Source: Phallusia mammillata
Lineage: Eukaryota > Chordata > Ascidiacea > Phlebobranchia > Ascidiidae
Direction of reading: 5' to 3'
NCBI GenBank assembly: GCA_003260075.1
Contig: QLIY01000004.1
Location: forward strand, 293,910-357,909
DNA length: 64,000 nt
Of this stretch, positions 46,609-59,429 are shown piece after piece. Made by a program: the position numbers and the translations under genes. How positions within the stretch are numbered: position 1 is the stretch's first letter; each line of letters starts with the position of its first letter. The notes under the pieces are model-generated. The model was not told the origin of the DNA. It saw only the letters and a program-made list of their open reading frames with translations, and searched no databases.

Positions 46609-49600
46609 TAGCACCCAGGTGGCGCTCAAGAGCGTTCCTCCGCAAAAGTGTACCCATTGATTAGTAGAGTCATAGTATTGCTGAAGACTGACTTGCCATG
46701 GCCACGCATCTTTTGCTATCTACAAAAAAGCAGAAAGTAAATAACGGAAGAAAGTTATATACTAGTCATAATCCCACAGGTCGTTTTTCCACTCATGTTT
46801 CAGTGACACTAAAAAACTATTAGTTTCCAGCCGGCGAAAAATGTCTCCCAAAGGATGAATTTTTGAAACTTTAGGGCAGAAATTCACTTTAATTTGTTAT
46901 TGTGGTGTATAAACAGACACTTCAGCTTTGGAAATTTATAACTAGAGAAGTGGATAAAAGGTCCAATCTTAAATGATTTTTTTATTGCGTAGCATCTACT
47001 ATGTAATTTATTGTAAAGGAATATTATTGTTTTGAGTCGTTAAGGGAGGGAATTTGTCGATAAACGTTAGGAACCACTGCTATAAACAGTCCGTACCCTT
47101 CCATGAGCAATTCTTGTTATGTTCGGTTTTCTTGCTATCTTGCGTAAACCTCCTTTAATAGCCCTGATACCGCATTCAGCGTTTAGGGTGGGTGAGGTGG
47201 GTGTAACGTTCAAACAGACCCCCACATCACACTCTTCCAGCTCCGTGCTTGAACCTTCACAACCTAATATAAAAAAAAGTCTTTCATTCTTGTCACACAA
47301 AAACTAAACTGTTATTTTGCATCCGACACACAAAGCGATAAAATACGTATTTCTTTTGGTTGCATCTTTGGTTCGTACTTATTCGGTTCATAAAATATTC
47401 GCAGGTGAATTTTTTGAGAAATGAACAGCTAGTATCGCCTAGTTACGCCACATACCTTCGCCATCAGTGCCGCCAAGAATACATTTTCGTTTTCTGGTCT
47501 TGTGTCCCAAACCACATGTGACGCTGCAGCATGAAAATCCCGTCCATTCTCCCCAGAATGGACATCTCTAAAATACATGTTGATTTCAACTTTTAGTGCC
47601 AAATGCTTTAGCTTAAAAACTGTTGTCCTACATAACCAAATTACATATATTATATAACTTAACCAAACTAAAATGGTCTTGTACTAAAACGTTTCATCGA
47701 AAAACTTTTAAACTTTGTGGGTTTAAAGTTCAAACATGTACAAAAAGATATTGTATGAAATCATCTAGTATCGGTTCGGTACTTACAAAATCGTTGCAAC
47801 CTCGCGTATCTTCAGCTTTTCCCTTGCAATCTCCTTGTATACATTTTCTCGTTCTAGATTTTTGTCCTCCCCCACAAGTTAATGAACAAGGCTTAAACGG
47901 GGTCCAAGCACTCCACAACGGACAATCCTGTTCAAGAATAAATCTGTTGCGTGATTTAGCATACAAAGTGCTTTACAAATAATACTCATTCTAAAAAGAG
48001 ATGAATTTAGTTGTATGATATATTCCTTTTTTATCGAGTGCAGACGCTTCAAAACGGGGGGATTTGGAGCGAAATAGGCCGCCGTTAAACATAAAGTTAA
48101 AAAAGGACTCAAGCCACGTACAATTTTTACTCTAGTCATGTGTAGATTTATAACTTGCTGCTTTTGACATGGTTTCTTACTGTCAAGTTGCAATTTGCAA
48201 TGTCCAAGTCATTTCCGTTGCATTTTGTGTATTCTTCTATATCTTCTGTCGTGCCTCTACATTCTCTCCACCTTGTTTTCCTACCGGAGCTACCGCAAGA
48301 GGTCGTACAAGGGCTGTAGCCTGACCACTGGCTCCAACAGGGTGGAGCATGGCACACCTCGTACTTTCTGGACGACCCAGTACATTCAGCTGAAAACAAA
48401 TATCTGCATGCAACGTCTGCTATTACTTCCAAATATGTATTTGACTGGGTTGAGCTTGATGCGTATGTACAGGTTTGGCAATAAAAAGGTATTTTTGCCT
48501 CGAAAGAAAAAAGGTGTTTCCCATTTTTCACCTGTTTTATTGTAGTTTGCAAGATTAGTAAAGCCATGATACATGATTTTTTGTCAGTTTTGGCTGTTGC
48601 GTAGGAGGCGTGGATTTTGAGGTATTTTTTTGCTCGCCGCAGAGCCAGGCAAAACCAAGATGAACTTATCTAGTAAAAATATTGAATTTTGCGGCATTTG
48701 TTCTTCTGTATGTGACAGCACTTGACCTTGAATCTGCGCCTCACACATTGTAGACCCATTAAATATTTGGCTTCGGCGTTCATAAAACTGCCATCGTCAA
48801 CCCATTTACCTCAAACCTTTTTAAATTAATGTTACACTGCGAGTGAATTTTGGTTGGAAAGTTGTTCGGCCCAGTCCGCAAGAGTTACGAAACGTTTCTA
48901 TGGGTAATATTATTTAATTAGTTTTATTAAAGGTTATCGGTAAATACCAACATAAAAGTCTAGTCTTTATTGGGTATTTGTTCCTTACAAACTATTTGCC
49001 AATTTTGCGCATTGAATTTTCTGTATCTCATGAGGGTATGACAAAAAAAAACAGAAATAAACATTTTACACTTTATTGTTTTTAATCACAAAAACGTTTG
49101 CGATCAGAAGTATTTGCCTTACCATTGTTTAATGTCCTGTTGCATAATCGCGATGCTTTCCTGACACCAGAGCCGCAGGTTGACGAGCAACCAGACCACG
49201 AAAACCAGCTGCTCCATTCCGGTGCACAAGCACTTGAGGCACATTTCCTTATCTCACGCGATGCGGATAGCCCCCCTTCGCAATCATCATGGCTGACGAT
49301 TTCTATTGGCAGATATATATTAAATACCTTGCGATTTTTTAATGAACCGTACTTAAAATGAAGGTAAAAAATGACCTCATTTGTACAAAATAGCTAAACC
49401 AGACAAAAAATACTCGTATTTGAGAAAATATACATGGCATTTAGAGAAAATATACATGGCGTTTTTGCTTTCAGTTAAATCAAACTCGTAATATTGTTAG
49501 CATTGCAATATCAACCCGACCCAGATAAAAAAACAAAACGAACATTGTTACCCACCCTGTATGTGGTCAGTTGCTGGTGCAGTGGTCATTGCAATCTTTT

Positions 49601-52600
49601 TGTAAGCAACTCCGGCGTGCGGTGTGAACCCGGATCGTAGAGTTGTCCAAAACTCATCTAGTGTTGCAGTTATTCCCCTTGGTAAAGGCTTTACCGCTGT
49701 CATTGGCTTTGTCGTTGAGTTTTCTTAAATATTTTTAAACAATATTTTTTAACAAAAATGCATTAACATAATAATATAAATGAAGGTTTGTTGTTGTGAC
49801 TGGACGTTTAACTTCAACTTTTTGGTGAATTAGGAACCAAATAACAACTCACCGGGTGTAGATTTGGTGCCTTCCCGTTCTCTTCTGAAAAATACAAAAT
49901 GGTTGTTTAGTTTCTTTTAAAAAAAGATAAGTGGTACATAACGCAGAGTTTATGTTGTATTTCAGACTGTAAACCTTGCGCACGCTAAATTACTAAGCTT
50001 ACCTTGTAACGATGCAATGTCGAGATCTCATACAGATTCCTTTCTTTTTGTCACAAGAAGCATCACATCCAGACCATGGCGCCCATGTCGGGCACAAATT
50101 TGAATGTGTGCATGCGCGAGTTTCAGTAAAACGGTCATCACAGACTCTACAAATAGATTCAATACTTTATGAAATTTTGAATCCCAAGTGAAATTAGAAA
50201 TGTTTCAGTTTTTCTTTCTTGGTATAATGTCCAGAGTAATTTCTTTTATGTGTTTAGCCGTGTACAGACGCGAGTAACCCTTTCGTGATATTTGTTTTAA
50301 AATAAAATGATACGAAAATACTTGATTTGTTGCTCTTAGACTTGGTGGCTCTAATATAAAACTGAGGCCCAAAACACCTTGATATTGTACATACATGCAT
50401 ACGCTTTTGAAACGTGCTACGATTATAACCCCGCACAAGGGTCAATTGACAAGCCGTAACATTAAAATATGTGGGTAAGTTGATACAAACCCAAGAACAG
50501 ATCACGAAATACCCATTGGCAGCTATTGTACATCTCCGGTTAGTTGCAACGTGATTAAAGCATCCGCCGGTGGCACTACCCGGTATCCTACTCCTTTTTT
50601 ACATGCAATTTAGGTGTCTGGGCCCGTGGCTAACTGTGCCGCCATATTTAAACTAGCTTCGTCGGATTTTGTCTGCTTTAGTGGTATTTTTAAAAGCAGA
50701 ATTGTTTATTTGTACCCCGTGGGCGATTTTACGCTAATTTGTGCGACGTAAAATTTCCACAAGCATATATTTGGAAACATTTTGTCATAGCTACTGCCGC
50801 GTCACGCAGTTTTATGTAATGTTTATATAGTTCGTATCGCCTGACGTTATTCGCAAATTTGATGAATGTAATCGCAGTGTATGTGTGGGAATTGTGGATT
50901 GATCCATCTGACAAAATCATTGCAATTGTAATTGTTGATGTAGAACTTAATATCGATCCGAAAAGCTAAATTATTCCCCTGTTTCTCGTAGGAAAAAACC
51001 TCTTCCTCTTTTCTTTATTTAGAAAGTGTAGTTTTCCCAATAAAAAAACACTTGTCAAACGTTAAGTGACTTACACCTAAAACTTTTACCGACTGAGCGT
51101 GGCGTCTTAAAGTCGACCGAAATGTTGTTATTTTTTGCTTGATCTTATCTTTGACATGCCTTACCACGTTTTATCCACTCATCAGTATATTGCGCATGTT
51201 CAAATTGTATAATGGGGCAGTTGATTTGCCAAACGACCTCAATTGTTACAACCACATGACACACAAGGCTATTCAATCTCGGTAGCAAATTGAATACTAA
51301 CGTTTTAAGTGAAGAAAGTCGAAAGCATTTCCGACCTCGGATTTGAACTCCTTCACCACAGGTTTCGGAACAGGCGCCCCATGACGTCCACGTTGACAAT
51401 ATAATATCGCTGCAAAAACAAATTTGGTTGAACAAACCGATGCCGATGATATTATGATGAAAGTGGGTTCTTACATTATATAAGTATACCAATGTTATAC
51501 CTCAATAAAGTCATCGAAAATGAAAATAAAATCTTTGAAGATTTTGCTATAAACAGTTTAGGTCAAAGACTATAAAAACTCTGTAATTTGCAAAACTCTC
51601 ACAAATGCCGTGCGAAAATTAAACACCGAATCCTAGTTTAAGGCAAAATAATTTAAATTTGCGTTGGCGTCGTGATACAGCTTATTTTCAAATCAACATT
51701 TTCCTTATCATGGTGCACATACCACCCATGCATTTGAAATCGGATGTAATAAAGTCTAGCGTTTCTACTTGCATGTGTCTGATCGTACCTTTGATTTTGG
51801 CGGTCAATCCTGATTCGTTCGGTGACGTTGGCGCATCTCGTAGCCTTGCACAGACGCTTTTCGACCGGAGCATCTGTTTGAAAACGTGTAAAAATGCCGG
51901 TCAAAAGCGGTGCATTTAACCACAGGTATTCTTAATTGGTTGTTACCGAGTCCATTTTGTGTATTCTCGCGTTTTATTTTGTGGTTAAAGCGTATGTTTT
52001 ACACTTCGGCCAGTTACAATCAAAAGTGACTCATATAAATTATTGTCAACGAAAACGGAAACGGAAACGTTACGGCTTAATGCCTTTTTGTGGAATTGTA
52101 CTTTTGGATCCTTATGAGTTGAGTTGATTTGGCTTGGTGAATAACACATAGCGACACAATTGCACTAAAACAATCACCAATCCGGAAATAGATTTTCAAC
52201 GTTTTATCAACTTGTTAAAAGTACGAAACAAAACACAAATAACTTGTGTATTTAGGGCATGCAAATGACTTATTTACTTATCCAACCACCAACAGAGTTG
52301 TGTTAAAGTACAAATACATTTAGTTCACCTTGTTTGCAAGCTCCTACGAGACATCTGCGCCGCCTAGTCAACTCAGTCCATTTTCCGCATCGCAAATCGC
52401 ATTGGGGCCAAGCAGACCATTCGCTGTGTTTTGTAGGACACGGAGTATCTGTTTTACATTGTTGGAATTCAACCGCACGCCCCTCACACGTTCCAAACTG
52501 TAGCAAAAATTACAAACCGGTTTTTACTACAAGATGTAATTGGGGAGCTTGATTGAAACTTATTTGAATTTGTTATAACAGTTGTGTGCCACCTCTGTGC

Positions 52601-55600
52601 GGTAGGAGTTCGGAAAAGTGTCGCAATGTCCTGGTGTTTGATCTTATGATGGCCCGATAATTGCATTAAAATATACACCCTAGTTGGCAAAATAATTGTT
52701 AGGTGGTTGATTTCAGAGAAACTTGTCTTGATGTGGGAGTTATAGTGTCATATTTTCATAGATTACAGGTGTTGGTTGCGTCCTTTTTTTGTCACACAGA
52801 AATGTTTTGCTGCAAAATGGTTTGTGCAAATAGGTAAATACATTTTATGTCATAAATTGCAATTACAATCGCTATTTGCAAATTTGCTCATGGGCCGACG
52901 AACCTTAAAATCTTAATTACACGCGGCTGTTATGACTCAATTTGCATTAGCGTTGCAAGCTAGACAAACTAACATGTATCGTTTTACTGACGCTGGTGGC
53001 GGTAGCTGAAGTTTATTTTCGAAGATCTTTATCAGTTTTGCATTTAAACAGTAAACTGAAAGTTCGCCCACATCGTATACAAAACCACGCATACCCTTAA
53101 GTGCTATTTTCCTGACATTTGTTTTACGAAAATAGAACTATTTTACTCAAGCTTTTGGCAAAAAAAAACACTCTTCGATTTAAAAAAAAAAAAACAATTG
53201 CTGCAAGTTTAAAGCAACAACCTGCAAGAACAAATTTCCCCGAATTAATAATTATTCCTAACCTTTCCTTATTTGATGACAAAAATCCTGTTGGAATTAG
53301 CTCCATATAGCTCAAAACTGTGGTCAATGTTAAGCAGGGATCTTATTTGGTATTTGCCAGCACACTAAACCGGTTAGCGTGCTGAAAACTTCCAGACGTT
53401 TACGTGATGGAAACCACAGCCCGGGCGCCAGATTTTGTTTAAAGTCGCCCCAAAGTTTCACCTGCGATGCGGCAGGCATTTGGCAGAATCTTGTTCTCAG
53501 TTGAGTTCCTTCCTCGCCGCAGGTTCGTGTGCATTTCGAATATTCCGACCATTCTCCCCAACCCGCGTCGCAGTGGGCACGACCTGGGCACGGTTTCGCA
53601 TCGTTGTGTCCACCGGAGCATTCCCCGTGTTTTCGCTTCTCTTCCCCGAGCATACAGAACCTTTCGAGAGCAGTATTGTTACCAAGGGATTTGTATATAT
53701 TCCATGTATTGCCCAAAGTAGTATTGACGTAAACTGTTTATCCGTTTTGCAATTTGCGGTTTTGGTAGTTCATGTGCGCGAGCTATCGCCTATCATGTCT
53801 TGTGTATTGTTTGTTTTTTTGAAATTGCATAGTTTGTGGTACTAGAGTGATAGGAAACTAGGGGTATAAATACAACGCTCTCAGTGAGTATTCAACACAC
53901 CTGTTTAATCTGAAAGCAATAGCGTATATTCAGCGTAGGATGGCGCAAGCAAAATTGAACACTTGTCTATTTGATTCATCTGGACCTCCTAGGTAGCGAT
54001 GTCTGAGACCGTGGGCTGTGGTATTTAATCTTAATTGGTGCAAATGCGGTCGAAATATGCTTTGCCAAGGTTGGTGTCTGACCCGGCTTTGCACTACACT
54101 TCACATTTTGCGCATTGACTGTAATTTTACCACCATTTAACATGTTGTGGCGAGTGGGACCGAAATTAAACTATTAGGTTGAAACCAGTTCAGGCGCGGC
54201 CATTTTTGTTGTTTGTCATCGCTTCTGGCATCGTAAATTTATATCCGGTTTTGCCTACACGTTCCTCTTCTAGATCAGAAATGGTTCTAATTTGCAAATT
54301 TATCCTGACGCACAGTCATACTTTCGTTGTGCAAATGCGGTGTCATCAATAGTTCACCCAGTATATGGTGATGAAACGTGCTTGCTCCCAACAGGCCTCA
54401 TAAAGTCCACTCCAATAAAGTTAATTGAGCAAAATGGCATGAGCCAACTAAGCTTGGGTTCAGATTCGTGTCCTGTGCACATGATATGATCCAATAAGTT
54501 CTGTCGGTAGCTTTGGCTTGATGGGAAGGATTTAATTAAATATGCATACAAGACAAAAATCGCTGACGCCTATGCGGTAATATTAATCTACCTCGAGATA
54601 TGTAAACACGTTTTCGCCTGAGATGTGATGCGCACTTAACTTAACCACTGTGCAGATGTTTACATTGGGCAAGCCGGCTCTCGCATTTCCATCACGATGC
54701 GTAACACGGTGCTTGGGTTGCGGAACTTATAAGCCGACGTCGTGAGTGTTAGCGCGTGTTTAATCAATATTTCGTTAGCTTTAATCGTCTTGTTTCGCGA
54801 AAACAGGGAAACCTGGCAATTATTGGCCGACAGTGTGCAATGGTAACAGCAACCGAACATGGGCACGGCCATTAAGAACAACAACTGCCGCCGAAATGTT
54901 TTAATTACGCCCTTTCGGATGTAACCGAAAGCATTGGTCCCAAAGGCAAATTCGCCGAGTCACTGTCTATGAATTTGTAAGCAAACAGAGGTGAATAGCT
55001 TTGAGGGCGTTGTCAGGCGATTTTCTGAGAAAAGTCATTTCAACATCAGCGCGTTTTTCCTGTATTCCATCATCCAACCACGTTTGTATGTAAATTTAAG
55101 TGCTTTTAACTGTTCGTTTTAACTAAACGTGTTCGCAGTTACGTGAATTGACTTTTCCTAGTTTTAACCTATCTGGTTCCTTACATGGAAATTTATTTTT
55201 CTTTTGAATATCTCAACGAATTTTTCGACACTTACGCATAACCGTAGGATTATCATGTTTGTTTCCAAAACTTTATATTGTGAATTGCAATGTGATTTTG
55301 CTGCATCTTGGCTATGCAAATATTTGGATGCTTTGTTTTAACAGTAAATAGCATTGGTTGTGGTTATCTCGTGTTAAATGCACCTCCTTTTACCAATCGA
55401 GATTTTAAATTTTAAAGTGGTCCGGTTCTTTAAACAAATAATTTTGTACCTTGTACGTCGTTGTCTGTCATCGCCACACGTCCTTGAACAATTAGATGCC
55501 AAAATCCACGACGACCATTGCGGGCATGGTTGAACGTTGCAAATTTCCCACTTGACAGACTTTCCGTAGCACCTTGATGTTCGGCTTTGGTGTTGACAAT

Positions 55601-58600
55601 AGCGTCTTAGCACACGTCCACCCATGCCACATGTTGCACTACAGGTTCCATTTCCATCAAACCATTTCGTCCTGTGTAACGTTAGGTGGTGATTAGATGA
55701 AATTAAAGAGTATTTCTGTCAACATTGAATGTTTGAAGATATTATGTATGACGGAAGTTTTTGCGTCTTATAGATTATTTAACCCTTTTTCTAAATCTGG
55801 TCGGCGTTAAAAATTAAGAACTACTTGTGTATGCTACAATATAACAGTGTCGTGAACATTTTATTACCAATGGTTTGAGCGTAAAGGGGATTGGTTGGTA
55901 AAAGTTTTAGCAATTCTGCCGGAGCGCGCTTGTTGCAATATTTTGCAAATTTCTTAGATATCTCTCAAGCCGTCTTGTGTCTCCGCAATACAAACAATAG
56001 AATGTATTTGAACTTCACAGCCCACTGAAAACCAAGGCTTATTAGCATCCACGCGTAGTAACAATTACTATTTACTCAAAGATCATCATTGCCCTCTGTT
56101 AAAGTCGGTACCTTGTTTACCCACCAATCCACGTGCCAGGTTAATTCGTTATCAGTTAAACAACATTTACCGGTTACCAACGGTGCTGTTGTGCTACTTA
56201 GATGCCAAATAAACTTTTTCCGTCCACGTATCAAAAAAACACAAAAGTTATCTTGTCATGCTAAAAGTTTTGGAGGAAAATCTGAACCAATGCCACATTG
56301 TTCCCACTTAAAAATGCGCAATATTCTGGAATACGAAAATGAAATGGCGAAATCTAAAAGCGCGGTGCTAATCTCGAAAACAACTTTCCAATAAAAATGG
56401 TGGGCCTCGATGAAATGAAAAGGATGTACGCATAAGATATGTTACCATTTCGCACAAGGTGGTGTTCTGCAACTGATGATAGGAACTCCAAACGGTCTTC
56501 TTCTGGGCATTCCAAAAAATCTTAAAGCTCTTTTTCGTCGTTCTGTGAAAAAAAAAACAGAAAAAATGACAGATGGAACAGTTGACCCACGGTACTTGGC
56601 CAGTTTTTGTATTGATAACTTTTTTAATTTTAGGGGTGTAACATGCCACATAACTAGCTCATATATCGTAATAGCAACGGCACTTGGCTATTTGTATTGA
56701 TCAATATTTTTTAACTTTTAGGAGTATAACTATTTACGTAACGAGCTCATGCATCAGAATGTTTATGGTTGATGCATTTTTGCAAGGAATTGAAAATGTT
56801 CATTACGCCGATAGCGTTGACCCAGTTTACCTAATCTACATATACTCGTCTGTAGGTACCAAGTTGTTGTTCGGCCGTTCACGGAATAATTGCAATGCAT
56901 TTCGCATACTTTGTCCGATTTTTGGCGTTGGACCGCTTGATTTTACAAGGCCGCTTTAGCGAAACACGTGTATTTTGGGAGAATCGTGGAACTGCACCCA
57001 CTGTGTAATTGTTGGTAAGCGAACATTGAGATCCGTTAACCATGTCATTTAACCGGCCAACCCCGCACAAGTAGCTGTGAAAAAATATTCGTTTTCCGGA
57101 ATTCGGCCAAAATCTTTTCCTGGAAACAGCGGTGCTATGGTTCACTTTTATTTGTTGCGGTGTGTTTTGAAGGTAATTTTTGCCACACCTTCAAAAAGCT
57201 GGTCATATGACGCACGGACGATCGGTGTCGTTCATGAACACGGCAGTGTGATGATCATTAGGCTGAACTTAGATTGGGAAATTGAATAATGCTTTTCAAT
57301 GGCGCTATAAGAATACATACTGCTTCTATCTTTTCAGAGCGTTCATTTGCGGTCCCAAAATCAGCGGGTTGGTGGTGCTTGTCAAACTGCCATAATGACT
57401 TTTGCCAATTCTGAATTTGTAACGTTTTACGAAACTCGCTGTACAGGCAAAATTGTATTTTTATTCGAGACATGCATAAATTTGCAAGTTATTGAATATT
57501 TGCATTGTCACTTAGTGATATGGTAATAAATATGGATGTCTTACTGATCAAACGGGCGTTTTATTAGGCTTGAAACCAAGCAAAGTCTTGGAGACATTGT
57601 TTGTCGCTATTAGCGTTATTTTTTTCGCCTCGTTCTGTGAAGCCAATAACAGTGATATTGAACATCGCTTGTATGCAACACAAATACTTATTCACGACGC
57701 TTTTGTCGTGGACAGTCACCGGAAAAGAAAATTGATCTGTTTATCAACTTTCAACGCTATCGTACCGAACTGCACTTTGTATTTACTTGCGTAAAACGTG
57801 CGTAGAACAAAAGATTTTGTTTTTGAACTTATACACAATTATATACATGTTGTTTTTTATTGCGAAGATATCGGTCTATTTTTGTTAAGTCCTCGATGTT
57901 TGATAAAAAATTTCACTGCACCAATATTTCGTTTTTCTTTTTAAAATGTTTTTTTTCTTCAAATTATTGTTGTGGCTTTGTGTTAAGAGACTTTCGATTC
58001 GTAAAAAGCCTTTTTTGTCATGACTGACACAGATTAGGGGCACGGATAGGAGTTTATCTTGTCTTGATCAATTTAACATTGCGTTAACAAGCTTTAAAAA
58101 TGCCTTAGAGCGAGAGCAAAATGATCACAAATGAACGCCGACAGTCTGATCTTGTTTGGCAATCCATTAGGGACGTGTTATTATTGGGATTAGAGTCGCG
58201 GAATTTTTCCCACGGCCAGCGGAAACAAGTTGGCAATTTTTGCTTGCTTCTTTTAGGTCGAGGTGTGGTGATTTATACTTGCGAGTGGCAAATGCTATTG
58301 ATTAGCTGTTACTGGCGCCAAATCATTCACCATCGGCGCGAAGTCATTTGCTGTCGAAAGCGGTTGATGACCACCTTCCGACGATTTTGATCGGGACTTA
58401 AAACGTAGATAAACACCTCGGTGGTTTAATTACCCGGTCCGGCGTGACCTTTATTGTACAGATTGACCAAGGGTCAGGTGGAAGGTATGCGTCGAGCAGA
58501 AACATTAACTCGTTTAAATTTATTAACATTGATAAACCTTGGTGAAATACTTGACTTTACAACACCAGTAACACGGCTACACAGGTCATAGGTAAAATTT

Positions 58601-59401
58601 CTGTTCGCGGCCTGTTTATAATATGGCTTGTGGTTTTTAATCGCTTGCTTACGAAACCCGTCAAACGCTGTTGGTTTTTGACCTAAACCCACGTCATTAG
58701 ATAATCCGACTTGAAAAGTTTCAAGTGTTGGTCATTTCCAGGAATAATGACACGAGTATTAAAACGTGTCACCGCCGAAACCTGTCCAGTTACTCCTTGT
58801 TTCGCGGTAAATATATGTGGAAGTTTTGGGCGTTGCACATTAAAAAGCATGAAAGAATTCAATCGGGAGGTCCCGGCGGTAAAACGGCGATGCGCTGTAC
58901 ATTCCTGTTTGCGGTCAAAAATGTGTTGCCTATAACGTTTAGCTCGTTTCATTGATCCTCAAGATTTTAAAGACTTTTTCTCTATCATCTAGAATAAATT
59001 TAAACTTTTGAGTTTCAAAGAGGTTAGATGCCAAACACCATTAAAAACTTACCATATTATTTTTAATTTTCAATTATTTGTGTGTTCATTTTTTTAATTG
59101 TCAAACTGCCAAAACTACCCAAAGACAAAAATCTGTTTTCCGAAAAAAATCTTTCTCCGTAACATATAAAACTTGCTAAACATTATTACGAACCTTTCTT
59201 TTGACTTTCCATCCCGTATTCTTTAAGCCAAATCCGAAATTCACCGGAATGCAAATTTGTGGCGGTAGCGATGTTCTTCTCCCTCGAATATGTGGATTCC
59301 ATCAGATCAGCGCCAAAGGATTGAATATCTGTTTGATGCGGCGAAGGAGTTGCTGACGCACAGATAAATAAACACAAGGTAAACCCGACAAAAGGATTCA
59401 T
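44933..59401 (-). CDS. Secreted TSP1-repeat trypsin-like serine protease, paralogue, 20 exons, about 1010 aa
   Basis: Exons: 59401-59194, 56542-56446, 55671-55450, 53660-53462, 52497-52329, 51873-51789, 51409-51302, 50146-50003, 49884-49853, 49723-49556, 49302-49123, 48389-48181, 47927-47787, 47567-47456, 47263-47097, 46719-46544, 46351-46197, 45956-45828, 45552-45401, 45112-44933. They total 3033 nt in frame. Signal peptide [17 protein letters not shown]; furin-type RRKR site in exon 2; ten TSP1 repeats; a Thr/Pro-rich linker between repeats 6 and 7; activation site TR|IAHGR. Catalytic residues: His in AAHC (about 801), Asp in NDIELIML (859), Ser in GDSGGP (954). DTCEGDSGG puts Asp at the S1 base; the 216 position appears to be Ala (TSYAF). 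An in-frame run of 13 Pro codons just before AAHC is suspect. Without it the protein would be 997 residues. Exon 2 rests on splice phase and its PPCAKW end and is slightly less certain. Confidence 0.82.
46567..46607. repeat. Homopolymer of 41 G inside a coding exon (poly-C on the gene strand)
   Basis: Forty-one G on the plus strand fall inside exon 46719-46544, between TWVLS and AAHC. Two C complete the Ser codon and 39 encode 13 prolines, so the frame is kept. Removing 39 C restores the normal WVLSAAHC motif. Confidence 0.9.
46915..47079. mobile_element. Possible decayed MITE next to a splice donor
   Basis: The right end GTTAGGAACCACTG, with GGGAGGGAAT just inside, matches the 36599-36833 family. 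It is followed by CTATAAAC (47080-47087). A 7/8 match, GTATAAAC, occurs at about 46907-46914, but the left end itself is not convincing. It lies just beyond the donor of exon 47263-47097. Confidence 0.35.
49421..49461. repeat. Two-copy tandem repeat, 21-bp unit
   Basis: GAGAAAATATACATGGC occurs twice in tandem in an intron of the second protease gene. Confidence 0.7.
49556..49884 (-). other. Ser/Thr/Pro linker with a 32-nt microexon, second protease
   Basis: Exon 49884-49853 is only 32 nt ([11 protein letters not shown]). Exon 49723-49556 adds a Cys-free stretch including [16 protein letters not shown]. The junctions keep frame on both sides. It separates TSP1 repeats 6 and 7 and looks like a flexible, possibly O-glycosylated hinge. 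The neighbouring paralogue has no counterpart. Confidence 0.7.
56590..56760. repeat. Diverged tandem duplication, about 95-bp period
   Basis: A stretch with ACTTGG, TTTGTATTGAT, AACTTTT and AGCTCAT in the same order occurs at about 56590-56665 and again at about 56680-56755. It lies in the first intron of the second protease gene. Confidence 0.5.
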
Positions 59402-59429
59402 ATTTTGTTGAATTGCTATCGGAATCCTA

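Larger units (their letters stand above)
44933..47112 (-). other. S1 peptidase domain of the second protease
   Basis: Begins IAHGR at the end of exon 47263-47097 and runs through the last five exons. His (46719-46544), Asp (45956-45828) and Ser (45112-44933) occupy separate exons, in the same arrangement as the neighbouring paralogue. The preceding linker carries the Cys (NAECGIRA) expected to pair with the catalytic chain after activation. Confidence 0.82.
47456..55671 (-). other. Ten thrombospondin type 1 repeats of the second protease
   Basis: Repeat cores: 55671-55450 holds two ([14 protein letters not shown] and [15 protein letters not shown]). The others are in 53660-53462 ([15 protein letters not shown]), 52497-52329 ([14 protein letters not shown]), 51409-51302 ([14 protein letters not shown]), 50146-50003 ([11 protein letters not shown]), 49302-49123 ([15 protein letters not shown]), 48389-48181 ([15 protein letters not shown]), 47927-47787 ([17 protein letters not shown]) and 47567-47456 ([15 protein letters not shown]). 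The last repeats resemble the last repeat of the neighbouring paralogue (CCSxxCG), so the two genes share an ancestral C-terminal half. Confidence 0.85.

Noticed and set aside
52047-52070. GAAAACGGAAACGGAAACG resembling an interferon-response element
   Set aside because: Single short match inside an intron of AT-rich DNA; no promoter context.
53435-53845. Plus-strand 136-codon frame
   Set aside because: Antisense shadow of the TSP1 exon 53660-53462.
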